64,000 nt of DNA from an uncultured Butyricicoccus sp. (GCA_904420185.1 CAJFUJ010000026.1:40318-104317); one strand, 5' to 3'. Shown: positions 8,947 to 17,309, numbered from the stretch's first letter. Notes: generated from the letters alone by a model not told the origin. Numbers and translations: made by a program.

Positions 8947-9513
8947 ATGAGCGAGGATAAACGGGTGCGGCGCACAAAAAAGCTGCTTCGGCAGGCGTTG
9001 GCAGAGCTGATGCAGGAAAAGGAGTTTAAAAATATCACGGTCACAGATGTGGTGCGCCGGGCAGATATCAACCGGGGAACCTTCTATACCTATTACCAGG
9101 ATGTATTTGACTTGCGCGAAAAGGTGGAAAACGAGATGGTAGACACGTTGCGTGCGTTGGTGGACCGGTCGCTGCTGGGGGGCGAGACAGGTACCATGCG
9201 TTCGGTGCTCGAGCAGGCGGTCAAATATCTGGAGGAAAACCGGGCGCTGACGTATGCGCTGCTCAGCGACCGCAGCTTGGGCAGTTTTGAGGACAAGCTA
9301 ATGACCTTGATGGAAGCGTGCAGCCAAAAAATTCTTCCCCCCAAGAACAGAGGGGATTTGGTGCCAATTTGGTTTGCTGCGGCCGGCTGTATCGGCGTGA
9401 TTAAGAAATGGATGATCCAGGATGAAGCGATCAGCAAGGACGCAGCAATCGCCCAGATTGACGCCATCCTTTGCGGAATCTTGCATATGGCAGGGGCACG
9501 GCCAGGACTGTAG
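8947..9513 (+). CDS. TetR/AcrR-family transcriptional regulator
   Basis: This 188-residue regulator opens with a helix-turn-helix of TetR type: RRTKKLLRQALAELM, then KNITVTDVVRRADINRGTFYTYY, at residues 8-45. The remainder is helical, with a variable ligand-binding domain. The start at 8947 is set by AGGAGAGGAC just upstream; an in-frame extension back to 8782 would run through the promoter region. Its divergence from the MMPL exporter operon, with a palindrome between, argues that it represses the exporter and itself. The ligand is unknown. Confidence 0.9.
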   Translation: MSEDKRVRRTKKLLRQALAELMQEKEFKNITVTDVVRRADINRGTFYTYYQDVFDLREKVENEMVDTLRALVDRSLLGGETGTMRSVLEQAVKYLEENRALTYALLSDRSLGSFEDKLMTLMEACSQKILPPKNRGDLVPIWFAAAGCIGVIKKWMIQDEAISKDAAIAQIDAILCGILHMAGARPGL

Positions 9514-9737
9514 CCAGAGCAAAACCATAGGCGATTGGACATGACTTTGTCGAAAATATACAAAGTGAGCGGGGCAACCCCTGCGAATCACCGTTAAAAT
9601 TATGATTTTGGTTTTGAGACGAAAAATTCTTCCCTTTTTCATGTGCCGCCGCTACTCAAAAAGGTGAAAATGCAGTATAATAAAATAAAAGAAATTTCCT
9701 CATCGGGCGCATAAACATCATAAAGAAGGAGTGCTCC
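9514..9737. other. Intergenic space between tetR and transglutaminase gene
   Basis: This 224-base gap holds a short GC hairpin (GCGGGG with CCCCTGC, near 9571-9587) that could end tetR transcription. A TATAAT at 9676-9681 lies about 57 bases before the next start codon and is the likely -10 of the transglutaminase gene. Its -35 is poor. I recognise no known riboswitch here. Confidence 0.5.
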
Positions 9738-10640
9738 ATGAAAAAGAGAAGAATGTCCGGCAAGCGTTTTGTAGCGCTCGTGCTCGCCTTGGCCGCTACG
9801 ATGGTCCCGGTAGCGGCGCACGGTGCAGAGAAAATCCCGGCATTGGTGGCGATGCAGACCGGTGGCCAGGTTTTATCCAACGAAAAGGCAGCAGTGGATG
9901 CCTCAAACCTTTCCGAAGGCTATATTCTGGTCAAATATACAGGTGGCAAGGATGTGCGGGTCAAGGTGCAAATTTCCCACGATGCGGCCACCTATACATA
10001 CAACCTCAATAACCAGGGCCAAAACGAGACCTTTCCTTTGACAGAAGGAAATGGCAGCTACACGGTTAAAGTGTTTGAAAACACCAGCGGCAACCAATAC
10101 GCCCAGGCGTTCAGCACGACGCTCACTTTGCAGCTGCGAAACGACCTCTTGCCGTTCCTGTATCCCAATCAGTATGTCAACTATTCGGCCGATTCCAAGG
10201 CAGTGGCCAAGGCCGCCGAGCTGACCGCTGGGGTATCCAGCGATCTGGACAAGATCAACGCGATCTTTACCTATGTGACGCAGAATATCTCCTATGATTA
10301 TGATCTTGCAAGCACAGTGCAGTCGGGGTATCTGCCCGACGTGGATCGCACGCTGGAGACTGGTAAAGGCATCTGTTTTGATTATGCGGCGTTGATGACC
10401 GCCATGCTGCGGTCGCAAAATATCCCGAGCAAGCTGGTTGTCGGCTATGCGGGCGAAGCGTATCATGCCTGGATCAATGTGTATATCGAAGGGCAAGGCT
10501 GGATTCAAAACGCCATCTATTTTGACGGCGAACACTGGACATTGATGGACCCGACTTACGTATCAACCGGAAAAGCGAGTCAGGAAACCATGGCCTATGT
10601 GACAAATAGTGCCAATTACTCGATGAAATATGCATATTAA
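9738..10640 (+). CDS. Secreted transglutaminase-like cysteine protease-fold protein
   Basis: The 300-residue protein has a signal peptide with an AHGA cleavage-like site near residue 30, a beta-rich region and a C-terminal transglutaminase-like domain. The catalytic triad is visible: Cys213 in GKGICFDYAAL, His243 in YHAWINVY and Asp271 in LMDPTY. Proteins of this family in Gram-positives act outside the cell on peptides or wall components, or are inactive adaptors; here the triad is intact. The ribosome site AAGAAGGAG fits the ATG. It is followed by a strong terminator before the pilus-like operon, so it is probably monocistronic. Confidence 0.88.
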   Translation: MKKRRMSGKRFVALVLALAATMVPVAAHGAEKIPALVAMQTGGQVLSNEKAAVDASNLSEGYILVKYTGGKDVRVKVQISHDAATYTYNLNNQGQNETFPLTEGNGSYTVKVFENTSGNQYAQAFSTTLTLQLRNDLLPFLYPNQYVNYSADSKAVAKAAELTAGVSSDLDKINAIFTYVTQNISYDYDLASTVQSGYLPDVDRTLETGKGICFDYAALMTAMLRSQNIPSKLVVGYAGEAYHAWINVYIEGQGWIQNAIYFDGEHWTLMDPTYVSTGKASQETMAYVTNSANYSMKYAY

Positions 10641-10650
10641 ACGCACAAGC

Positions 10651-10689
10651 AAAGAGAGGCTTTTCCAGGCAGGGAAAGCCTCTCTTTTT
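10651..10689 (+). terminator. Rho-independent terminator after transglutaminase gene
   Basis: The stem AAAGAGAGGCTTT pairs with AAAGCCTCTCTTT around a short loop and ends in a T-run. It sits only 15 bases before the start codon of the next operon, leaving little room for a separate promoter. Confidence 0.88.
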
Positions 10690-10703
10690 ATGAGGGGGAT
10701 CAG

Positions 10704-11723
10704 ATGAAAAACTTGTTGACGGATGAGCAGATGAGCACCCTATTTTATCAAATGGCGCTAATGGCCCGCGCGGGGATTGGCGACGAGGAAGCCCTGTTGC
10801 TGCTGCTGGAGGACGCGGAAAACGGGGTGCAAACCGGGCTGGAGAACGTGCGCAGCGGGCTGGCGCAGGGTCAGGCGCTCAGCCAAGCGTTGGGTGCATC
10901 GGGATGCTTTCCGCCGTATGCGCTGCAAATGCTGCGCATTGGCGAACTGGCAGGCCGGCAGGAAGAAGTGTTTGCAGCGCTGGCAAACTTTTATAGCCGC
11001 GCGCACACGCTCAAACAGTCGATCCGGCAGGCGGTGGTCTATCCGGTGGTTATGGCAGTGTTGATCGCGGTCGTTTTTTTTGTGCTTGTGGGACGGGTAA
11101 TGCCCGTTTTTTCAGGTGTATTTGACCAGCTTGGCCTTACGCTGCCGCCAGTGGCGGCTACCTTGCTTGGCTTGGGTGGTGTCAGCCAGTATTTGGCCGG
11201 CGGACTGGCGGGCTTGTTGCTCTTGCTGGCGATTATACTGCTGGGTTTATACCGCAGCGGCAAGGTGCGCGAGGAAAGCCTGGTGCGTGAAAAGAGTGCG
11301 GAATGCGTGGCACGCAGCCGGTTTTCTTCATCCATGGCGCTGATGCTGGCTAGCGGACTGCCGATCGATGAGGCGATGGAGCAGGCGCAGACCTTGCTGG
11401 CTGGCACCGTGCTATCGGAGCCCATTGACCGCTGCACCCAAAAGGTGCGCGAAGGTCAAAGTTTTCCGCAGGCGGCTGCAAGTTGCCAGATCTATTCTGC
11501 GCTGGAAACCGGGTTGCTCAAAGCCGGGTTCCGCGCCGGGATGGGTGAGCGTGCAATGGAGGAGCTAGCCCGCCGCAACCAAGAGCAGGCTGAGGAGCAA
11601 CTGAATCGGTTTTTGAGCCGGTTTCAGTTTGGGCTGGTGCTGGTTTTGTGCGCGGCAGTGGGGCTGGTGCTGCTGTCGGTCATGCTGCCGCTCATCGGCG
11701 TTCTGGCTGCCATCGGCGGCTGA
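10704..11723 (+). CDS. GspF/PilC-like inner-membrane platform protein
   Basis: This 339-residue protein is a type II secretion/type IV pilus F-family platform component, which anchors the cytoplasmic ATPase and feeds pilin subunits. It shows two GspF domains: the first around residues 10-110 (LMARAGIGDEEALLL and FPPYALQMLRIGELAGRQEE) and the second around 205-305 (MALMLASGLPIDEAMEQ). Membrane segments lie near 112-135, 155-180 and at the C-terminus. It lacks the roughly 60-residue N-terminal extension of many PilC proteins. It is the first gene of a tightly packed six-gene operon ending in pilT. Confidence 0.87.
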   Translation: MKNLLTDEQMSTLFYQMALMARAGIGDEEALLLLLEDAENGVQTGLENVRSGLAQGQALSQALGASGCFPPYALQMLRIGELAGRQEEVFAALANFYSRAHTLKQSIRQAVVYPVVMAVLIAVVFFVLVGRVMPVFSGVFDQLGLTLPPVAATLLGLGGVSQYLAGGLAGLLLLLAIILLGLYRSGKVREESLVREKSAECVARSRFSSSMALMLASGLPIDEAMEQAQTLLAGTVLSEPIDRCTQKVREGQSFPQAAASCQIYSALETGLLKAGFRAGMGERAMEELARRNQEQAEEQLNRFLSRFQFGLVLVLCAAVGLVLLSVMLPLIGVLAAIGG

Positions 11724-11733
11724 GGAGGCGGCT

Positions 11734-12033
11734 ATGTGGAAGTATGTCAAAGCCGGCGCGCCGCTGCTGCTGACCGTGCTGGCAATTGTGGGCCTGGCGT
11801 TGGGCGCGGCCCACATTGGGCAAAAGGCGGACGGGGAAAAGGCCGCGCTTGCGGCACAGGCCATCCGCCGGGCAGCGGTGCAGTGCTATGCCTTGGAGGG
11901 CTTTTATCCGGCCGATTGGTCCTACTTGCAGGACCATTACGGCGTGTCGGTCGATGAAAGCCGTTTTATTGTTCACTATGAATTTATCGCGTCCAACCTG
12001 ATCCCGGATGTCACCGTGATCGCGCGGCGCTGA
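11734..12033 (+). CDS. Small pseudopilin-like membrane protein
   Basis: This 99-residue protein has an N-terminal membrane helix (residues about 8-26) followed by an amphipathic region resembling the stalk of a pseudopilin (AIRRAAVQCYALEGFYP). There is no canonical prepilin peptidase site of the G-FTLxE type. AGGAGG precedes the ATG, and the gene begins 10 bases after the GspF-like gene. Position and shape suggest a minor pilin-like subunit; I cannot assign a named family. Confidence 0.7.
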   Translation: MWKYVKAGAPLLLTVLAIVGLALGAAHIGQKADGEKAALAAQAIRRAAVQCYALEGFYPADWSYLQDHYGVSVDESRFIVHYEFIASNLIPDVTVIARR

Positions 12034-12047
12034 AAGGAGGACCACGG

Positions 12048-12527
12048 GTGCAAATACCGACTACAAACAGCCGCGTGGCTGCTTTGCCGGTTTTGGCGCT
12101 TGGTGCGCTGTTTTTGACGCTGGCGATGGGGCTGGCGCTGCTGGCAGGCAGCGTATACCGCCAGATCGTCGAAAGCGGCGACACACTTGCCATCCGCCGC
12201 ACGGCGCTGAGCTATTTGGTGGGGCAGGTCCGCCGCGCCGACCGTGCAGATAGCCTGGCGGCGGGCACCTTTGGAGCAAGCGATGCACTCTTTGTGCATG
12301 AAAATGACTATGTGACAATCTTATATGTTTACGACGGCCAGCTGCGCGAACTGTATATGGAGGAGGGAACCGGCCTGTCGCCGGCCGATGGACTGGCGAT
12401 CACCCCGCTGGAGAGCTTGACGGTGGAAACTGCGGATGGCCGCTTGACCTTTGCCGCAGAGGATGCGGATGGCGTGCACACGGTTTCGGTGTCCCCGCGC
12501 TGTGGCGTGCAGGAGGAAGGGCCATGA
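12048..12527 (+). CDS. DUF4860-like pseudopilin-type protein
   Basis: This 159-residue protein starts with GTG behind a strong AAAGGAGG site. It has one N-terminal membrane helix (residues about 13-35), the stalk-like sequence VYRQIVESGDTLAIRRTALSYL, and a small beta-rich C-terminal domain. The layout resembles DUF4860 proteins found with pilus-like genes in Clostridia, recalled from memory rather than searched. Its stop overlaps the next start (ATGA), so the genes are translationally coupled. Confidence 0.68.
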   Translation: MQIPTTNSRVAALPVLALGALFLTLAMGLALLAGSVYRQIVESGDTLAIRRTALSYLVGQVRRADRADSLAAGTFGASDALFVHENDYVTILYVYDGQLRELYMEEGTGLSPADGLAITPLESLTVETADGRLTFAAEDADGVHTVSVSPRCGVQEEGP

Positions 12528-12850
12528 AGAATGGGCGGTATACGTTGTTTTTGCTGGAGATTGTGCTCGATCTCGTGATTTTTGTCATCTGCGCAGCTGT
12601 TTGTACTGGCTTATTGCTTTATGCGTGGAGACTGAGCCAGGACAGCGCGCGGTTGACCGATGCGGTGTTTTATGCCCAGACGGCGGCCGAAACCTGGCGT
12701 ACAGGCGGACAAGTACCCCAAGAGCAGGACGGCTTTGCGATTGCGGTGACGCCGGGCGCGTCGTCCCAAGCAGGGGTGGAAACCGCGCGCGTGACTGTGT
12801 CGTGGGCAGGCGAAACCCTGTATACGATCGAGGAGGTGGCGCGGCCATGA
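12524..12850 (+). CDS. Small pilin-like membrane protein
   Basis: This 108-residue protein has a membrane helix near residues 8-34 (opening GRYTLFLLEIVLDLV), a stalk segment and a beta-rich end (VETARVTVSWAGETLY). The N-terminus faintly recalls a prepilin motif, but the acidic residue is misplaced relative to the +5 Glu of type IV pilins. The gene overlaps both neighbours by ATGA. Probably a minor pseudopilin. Confidence 0.66.
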   Translation: MKNGRYTLFLLEIVLDLVIFVICAAVCTGLLLYAWRLSQDSARLTDAVFYAQTAAETWRTGGQVPQEQDGFAIAVTPGASSQAGVETARVTVSWAGETLYTIEEVARP

Positions 12851-13224
12851 AGCGGAAAGCTCCTTTTGGCATTGGCATCCCGACCATTTTGACCGTGCTG
12901 CTCGTACTATGCTTGACGGTTTTTGCAGCATTGGCGGCTGCAAGCGCACGTGCAGAGTATGCACTCAGCCAGACAGGCGCGCAGACCGTGCAGGACTATT
13001 ACGCGGCAGATGCAAAGGCGCAAGTGCTGTATGCCCAGTTTGTGTCCTCCGGACAAGTAGAACTGGACACCACGCTGGCAGTCAATGAAAACCAGGCGCT
13101 CCATTTGCACCTGCGGCGCGCGGCCGACGGCACGGTGGAAACATTGGCTTGGGAGACCATCCCAGCCGGCACGGCGGCCACCAACACGCCGGATACAACC
13201 CTCCCGGTTTGGACCGGGGAATAG
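12847..13224 (+). CDS. Small pilin-like membrane protein
   Basis: This 125-residue protein has a membrane helix near residues 11-35 (IPTILTVLLVLCLTVFAALAA) and a short exported domain beginning SARAEYALSQ, then AQTVQDYYAADAKAQVLYAQF. It resembles PilX-type or other minor pilin-like proteins in shape only. It overlaps the preceding gene by ATGA and is followed 10 bases later by pilT. Confidence 0.66.
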   Translation: MKRKAPFGIGIPTILTVLLVLCLTVFAALAAASARAEYALSQTGAQTVQDYYAADAKAQVLYAQFVSSGQVELDTTLAVNENQALHLHLRRAADGTVETLAWETIPAGTAATNTPDTTLPVWTGE

Positions 13225-13234
13225 GAGGAACCCC

Positions 13235-14302
13235 ATGCAAGGCATTTCGGAAATTTTGGCGGGCGCGGTGGCGCGCAACGCCTCCGATATTTTAATCATC
13301 GCCGGCCTGCCGGTGTCCTACAAGTTAAACGGACAGATCGTACGTGAGGGCGAACGGTTGCTGCCCGACGATACAGCGGTGCTGACCCAGGAGCTGTACC
13401 GCTTGGCCCACGACCGGCCCATGGACACGCTGACCACAACCGGCGACGACGACTTTTCCTTTTCGGTCCGCGGCCTGTCGCGCTTTCGCGTTAATGCACT
13501 GCGGCAGCGCGGTTCGCTGGGCATGGTCATCCGCGTGGTATCCTTCACCCTGCCCGACCGGTACGCCCTGCACATCCCGGATACGGTGATCGAGTTTGCC
13601 AATTATGCCAAAGGGCTGGTGCTCATCACCGGTGCGGCGGGCAGCGGCAAAACCACCACCCTGGCCTGCATTGTTGACCATATCAACTCCACGCGCAGCA
13701 GCCATATCATCACCATCGAGGACCCAATTGAATTTTTGCATCCGCATAAAAAGAGCGTGGTGGTGCAGCGCGAGCTGTATTCGGATACCGCGTCCTATGA
13801 CGTTGCACTGCGCGCCGCGCTGCGCGAAGCGCCTGACATCATTTTGGTCGGCGAAATGCGGGACGCCGAAACCATCCGTGCGACCGTAACCGCGGCCGAA
13901 ACCGGACATCTGGTCATCTCCACCCTGCACACCATCGGCGCGGCCAACACCATCGACCGCATCATCGATTCCTTCCCGCCCGCCCAGCAGCAGCAGATCC
14001 GTACCCAGTTGGCGCTGGTGCTGGAGGGTGTGGTGTCCCAGCAGTTGCTGCCCGATAGCGATGGTGAACTCATCCCAGCCTTTGAGATCCTCAAGGTCAA
14101 TTCGGCGGCCCGCAACCTCATCCGCGAGTCCAAGGCCCACCAGCTGGACAACCTCATCGCAACCTCGGCGGCGCAGGGCATGGTGTCGATGGACCAAAGC
14201 CTGCTGCGGTTGGTGCAAGAGAAAAAAATCGCCCCCCGACAGGCGCTGGACCGCAGCTTAAATTACGACTGGATGTACAAGCGGCTGGAAATGCTCAGAT
14301 AA
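13235..14302 (+). CDS. pilT: PilT-type secretion/twitching ATPase
   Basis: This 355-residue hexameric ATPase belongs to the PilT branch of secretion ATPases, which depolymerise pili. The Walker A motif GAAGSGKT is at residues 133-140, an Asp box (IEDPIEFLH) follows, the Walker B/catalytic region IILVGEMRD has Glu207, and the His box is HLVISTLHT. The N-terminal PAS-like domain (SDILIIAGLPVSYKLNG) is standard. AGGAGG precedes the ATG at 13235. It is the only ATPase of the cluster; no GspE/PilB assembly ATPase or prepilin peptidase is in this window. Confidence 0.92.
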   Translation: MQGISEILAGAVARNASDILIIAGLPVSYKLNGQIVREGERLLPDDTAVLTQELYRLAHDRPMDTLTTTGDDDFSFSVRGLSRFRVNALRQRGSLGMVIRVVSFTLPDRYALHIPDTVIEFANYAKGLVLITGAAGSGKTTTLACIVDHINSTRSSHIITIEDPIEFLHPHKKSVVVQRELYSDTASYDVALRAALREAPDIILVGEMRDAETIRATVTAAETGHLVISTLHTIGAANTIDRIIDSFPPAQQQQIRTQLALVLEGVVSQQLLPDSDGELIPAFEILKVNSAARNLIRESKAHQLDNLIATSAAQGMVSMDQSLLRLVQEKKIAPRQALDRSLNYDWMYKRLEMLR

Positions 14303-14334
14303 CACCGCTGGCGGTAAAAAAGTTGAAATCTCCC

Positions 14335-14363
14335 TTGCAAGCCACCCCCATCCCTGGTATGAT
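14335..14363 (+). promoter_or_regulatory. Promoter of lipoprotein gene
   Basis: TTGCAA (14335-14340), 17 bases, TATGAT (14358-14363) lies about 77 bases before the start codon of the lipoprotein gene. Confidence 0.7.
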
Positions 14364-14440
14364 ATTCTTAAAACAGGGCGTTTTTACGCTAATGAAAGGT
14401 TGAAAATGTGACTGTGTTTGAAAAGGGAAAGGGGATTGCA

Positions 14441-15184
14441 ATGAAAAAAGCAATGCTATGGATGCTCACAGGGGCGCTCTGCTGGTCGCTCACCGCCTGC
14501 GGCGGGCAGGATGCAGGTGACAGCACCGCCAGCACACAGGGCAGCAATACCAGTACAACCAGTGCGCAGGGGGCAGAAGCAAGTGCGCAGAGCAGCGGCA
14601 CCAGTGCTGCCGACACACCGCAGATTCCGACCTACAGCGTGGGGGAAACGGTTTCGACCGATATTTTTTCCTTCACCCTGCAAGCCGCCCAATGGACCAT
14701 TGCGCTGGACAATGTGAGTGGCGAAACCTTCTTTTTGCCCAAGGAATATAGCGCCCAGGACGACGCAGACAACCCCTATGTCGCGCCCATCGGACACACC
14801 TACATCGCCATGACCATTGTGGGAACCAACCTGGACCGGGCCACGAATGAGCTGTACAGCAGTTTTGGCAGCCCGCTGCTCACCGAGGTGCAGGTGGACG
14901 GACAGACTTATCCGGTCACGATGGAGTGCGGGGCGGTTATGACCAATCTGGACAAGACGGTGTTGGACCCAAATGGCTATCCCAACACCATCCACGCCAA
15001 CCAGTGGTACAGCGATGTGACGAGCAACATGTTGCTCCAGGTGGGCGAAAGCCAGACCCGCCGGGTATACCTCGACGTGGCGGAGGAGATCACCGACCTG
15101 ACCACCCCCTTCTCGTTCACCGTGCAGATCCCCAACTCGGATGGGGAAAAGGAAGAATTCACCTATCAAGTGACAGGTGCATAA
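14441..15184 (+). CDS. Secreted lipoprotein, DUF4352-like
   Basis: This 247-residue protein has a lipoprotein signal with lipobox LTAC, the lipidated Cys being residue 20. A Ser/Thr/Gln-rich linker of about 45 residues follows, then a beta-sandwich-like domain (VGHTYIAMTIVGTN-like core) recalling DUF4352 immunoprotease-inhibitor-type folds. It should be tethered to the outer face of the membrane. The start at 14441 is preferred over an upstream frame because it begins the signal peptide and follows an AAAGGGGA site. Function unknown. Confidence 0.78.
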   Translation: MKKAMLWMLTGALCWSLTACGGQDAGDSTASTQGSNTSTTSAQGAEASAQSSGTSAADTPQIPTYSVGETVSTDIFSFTLQAAQWTIALDNVSGETFFLPKEYSAQDDADNPYVAPIGHTYIAMTIVGTNLDRATNELYSSFGSPLLTEVQVDGQTYPVTMECGAVMTNLDKTVLDPNGYPNTIHANQWYSDVTSNMLLQVGESQTRRVYLDVAEEITDLTTPFSFTVQIPNSDGEKEEFTYQVTGA

Positions 15185-15200
15185 AGAGCGGACAAAAAAG

Positions 15201-15244
15201 CAGCGTCTTTTGCGCAGACTTTGCGGCAAAGGACGCTGTTTTTG
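15201..15244. terminator. Bidirectional terminator between lipoprotein gene and recQ
   Basis: The stem CAGCGTCTTTTGC pairs with GCAAAGGACGCTG (12 of 13) and is followed by TTTTT on the plus strand. A run of six A upstream gives a T-run on the minus strand, so it can serve both convergent genes. Confidence 0.88.
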
Positions 15245-15250
15245 CCGGGT

Positions 15251-17275
15251 TTAGCGGGTGATGGGCAGGCCGAGCTTTTTCAGCCGGGCCAGCACGGCGC
15301 CGAGCGGCCGCTCGTGCCGCGCCGCAATTTCAGGGAGAGGAAGGCGCTGGCCGGCTTCGTCGCGCAGCCAATCGTCCTCGGCCTGGGTCCAGGGCTTGAG
15401 AAGGCCATGGTCCTGGGCGCTGATGCGCTGGGCCGACGCCGCGCCGGGCGGCGGTGAATCGGAAGATTGGCGCTGGTGGCGCTTGATACAGCTTAAAAAT
15501 TCGTCGCCATACTTGCCGGACTTGACCCGGCCTACCCCGGAAACCTCCAGCAGCTCGGTTTTGGTGGTGGGCTGACGGGCGCACATATCTTGCAGGGTGG
15601 CGTTGGAGAAGATGACAAAGGCCGGGACTCCCTCGCGCGCTGCAATCTCGGCGCGCAGCGCCCGAAGGGCTTCATACAACGGGCTGCGTTCGATCTTGGC
15701 CGGGTCCTTTTTCTTGCGGTCGCGGGGCAGCTGGACGCAAAAGGGCAGCCGCTTGCGGATGATATCGTTGGACTTGGCGCACAGCTGTACAACCGGATAG
15801 TCCCCGCCGGTGCTGACCAGGTAACCGGCTTCGAGCAGGCGGTCGAGCAGGTCGCGGATGCGCTTAACGGAGTCGGTGCGCATGATGCCGTAGGTGGACA
15901 GGGTGTCAAAGCCACTTTGGCGGATGCGTTCGGTGTCCGCGCCGTGCAGGATGTCGGCGATCATGGATTTGCCGACCGTGCGGCCGCGCTGGTGCAGGCG
16001 GTAGACACAGGAAACGATCTTTTGCGCTTCCAGTGTGGCGTCGGCCAGCTCGAACTGGGTCAAGCAGTTGGAGCAGTTGCCGCAAGAAAGCGGCGCCTGT
16101 TCGCCGAAATATTTGAGGATGAACCGGCGCAGGCAGTCGGTCGTGGTGGCGTAAAAGACCATTTGCCGCAGGCGCTCCTGGTCGCGCTCTTTGAGAGTCC
16201 GGCGGGTAGCGGGGTCCAGCGCTTCGTCGTCGTTGCTGTGCTCGATGAGGAATTCGCAGGTGCGCACATCCTGGGGGCTGTAGAGCAGGATGCAGTCGGC
16301 TGGGGAGCCGTCACGCCCGGCGCGTCCGGCTTCCTGGTAGTAGCTCTCTAGATTTTGCGGCAGGTTGTAGTGAATGACAAAGGAGACGTTGGATTTGTCG
16401 ATGCCCATGCCAAAGGCGTTGGTGGCCACCATGACCTGGAGACGGTCAAAGAGGAAGTCATCCTGGTTTTTTCGGCGGGTCTGGGCATCCAGTCCAGCGT
16501 GGTAGCGTCCAGCGGCAAACCCGCGTGCGGTTAGCAGTTCCTGCACCTCGTCAACCACCTTGCGGGTTGCGCAATAGACAATCCCGCTCTGATCCATACG
16601 TTCGCGCAACAGGGTGACTAGGTGCTCACGTTTGTCGCGCGGTTTTTCGGTGTAAAAGGTCAGGTTGGGCCGGTCAAAGCTGGACACGCACACGAGCGGG
16701 TCGTTCAGCGACAGCAGCCGGACAATATCCTCGCGCACGGCAGCGGTGGCCGTGGCGGTGAACGCACCCACAGGCGGCCGTTCGGGCAGGGCGTGCAAAA
16801 AATCGGCGATTTTGCGGTAACTGGGCCGAAAGTCCTGGCCCCACTGGGAGATGCAATGGGCTTCGTCGATGGCGACATAGGACAGCGGCACCCGCTCAAA
16901 CAGCCCCTGGAACCCGGCTAGCTCCAGCCGCTCGGGCGCGATGTACAGCAGCTTGAGTTCGCCGCGCAGCGCACGGGCAAACACCGCCCGCTGCTCCTCG
17001 GCCGAAAGCGCGCTGTTCAGATAGGCGGCCGGGATGCCGGCCTGTTCGAGCGCGCCCACCTGATCCTTCATCAGCGAGATGAGCGGGGACACCACCAACG
17101 TCAGCCCGGGCACGAGCAGCGCGGGCACCTGGAAGCAGACCGACTTGCCCGCGCCGGTCGGCATGACGCCGAGCACATCGCGCCCGTCGAGCAGGGCGTA
17201 AACGAGTTCCTGCTGCCGGCCGCGGAAGGCGGCGTGGCCAAAATATTCCTTTAAAACCGCTTCGGGTGTGCGCAT
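15251..17275 (-). CDS. recQ: ATP-dependent DNA helicase RecQ
   Basis: RecQ is a 3'-5' helicase of recombination and fork repair. The 674-residue protein has Walker A with Lys44 (TGAGKS), the DEAH box at 137-140, a second helicase lobe with YYQEAGRAGRDG, the zinc-binding Cys cluster (CLRRFILKYFGE, CGNCSNC), a winged helix, an HRDC domain (LYEALRALRAEIA region) and, after a Ser/Pro linker, an additional C-terminal segment of about 55 residues (WTQAEDDWLRDEAGQRLPLP). The start is the ATG behind AAAGGGGCGG; an extension to 17491 crosses the promoter. Confidence 0.95.
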   Translation of the reverse strand: MRTPEAVLKEYFGHAAFRGRQQELVYALLDGRDVLGVMPTGAGKSVCFQVPALLVPGLTLVVSPLISLMKDQVGALEQAGIPAAYLNSALSAEEQRAVFARALRGELKLLYIAPERLELAGFQGLFERVPLSYVAIDEAHCISQWGQDFRPSYRKIADFLHALPERPPVGAFTATATAAVREDIVRLLSLNDPLVCVSSFDRPNLTFYTEKPRDKREHLVTLLRERMDQSGIVYCATRKVVDEVQELLTARGFAAGRYHAGLDAQTRRKNQDDFLFDRLQVMVATNAFGMGIDKSNVSFVIHYNLPQNLESYYQEAGRAGRDGSPADCILLYSPQDVRTCEFLIEHSNDDEALDPATRRTLKERDQERLRQMVFYATTTDCLRRFILKYFGEQAPLSCGNCSNCLTQFELADATLEAQKIVSCVYRLHQRGRTVGKSMIADILHGADTERIRQSGFDTLSTYGIMRTDSVKRIRDLLDRLLEAGYLVSTGGDYPVVQLCAKSNDIIRKRLPFCVQLPRDRKKKDPAKIERSPLYEALRALRAEIAAREGVPAFVIFSNATLQDMCARQPTTKTELLEVSGVGRVKSGKYGDEFLSCIKRHQRQSSDSPPPGAASAQRISAQDHGLLKPWTQAEDDWLRDEAGQRLPLPEIAARHERPLGAVLARLKKLGLPITR

Positions 17276-17309
17276 TGGCTGCCGCCCCTTTCGCTGGAAA
17301 TCTCTTTCT

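Noticed and set aside
9514-9737. Possible riboswitch before the transglutaminase gene
   Set aside because: The GGGGCAACCCC hairpin recalls cyclic-di-GMP or other aptamers, but the flanking conserved segments of those classes are absent.
11734-12033. Ordinary type IV major pilin
   Set aside because: The N-terminus lacks a prepilin peptidase site and the conserved Glu at +5, so I describe it only as pseudopilin-like.
13325-14218. Minus-strand open frame of 297 codons
   Set aside because: Antisense shadow of pilT; no ribosome site, His/Gly-rich nonsense composition.
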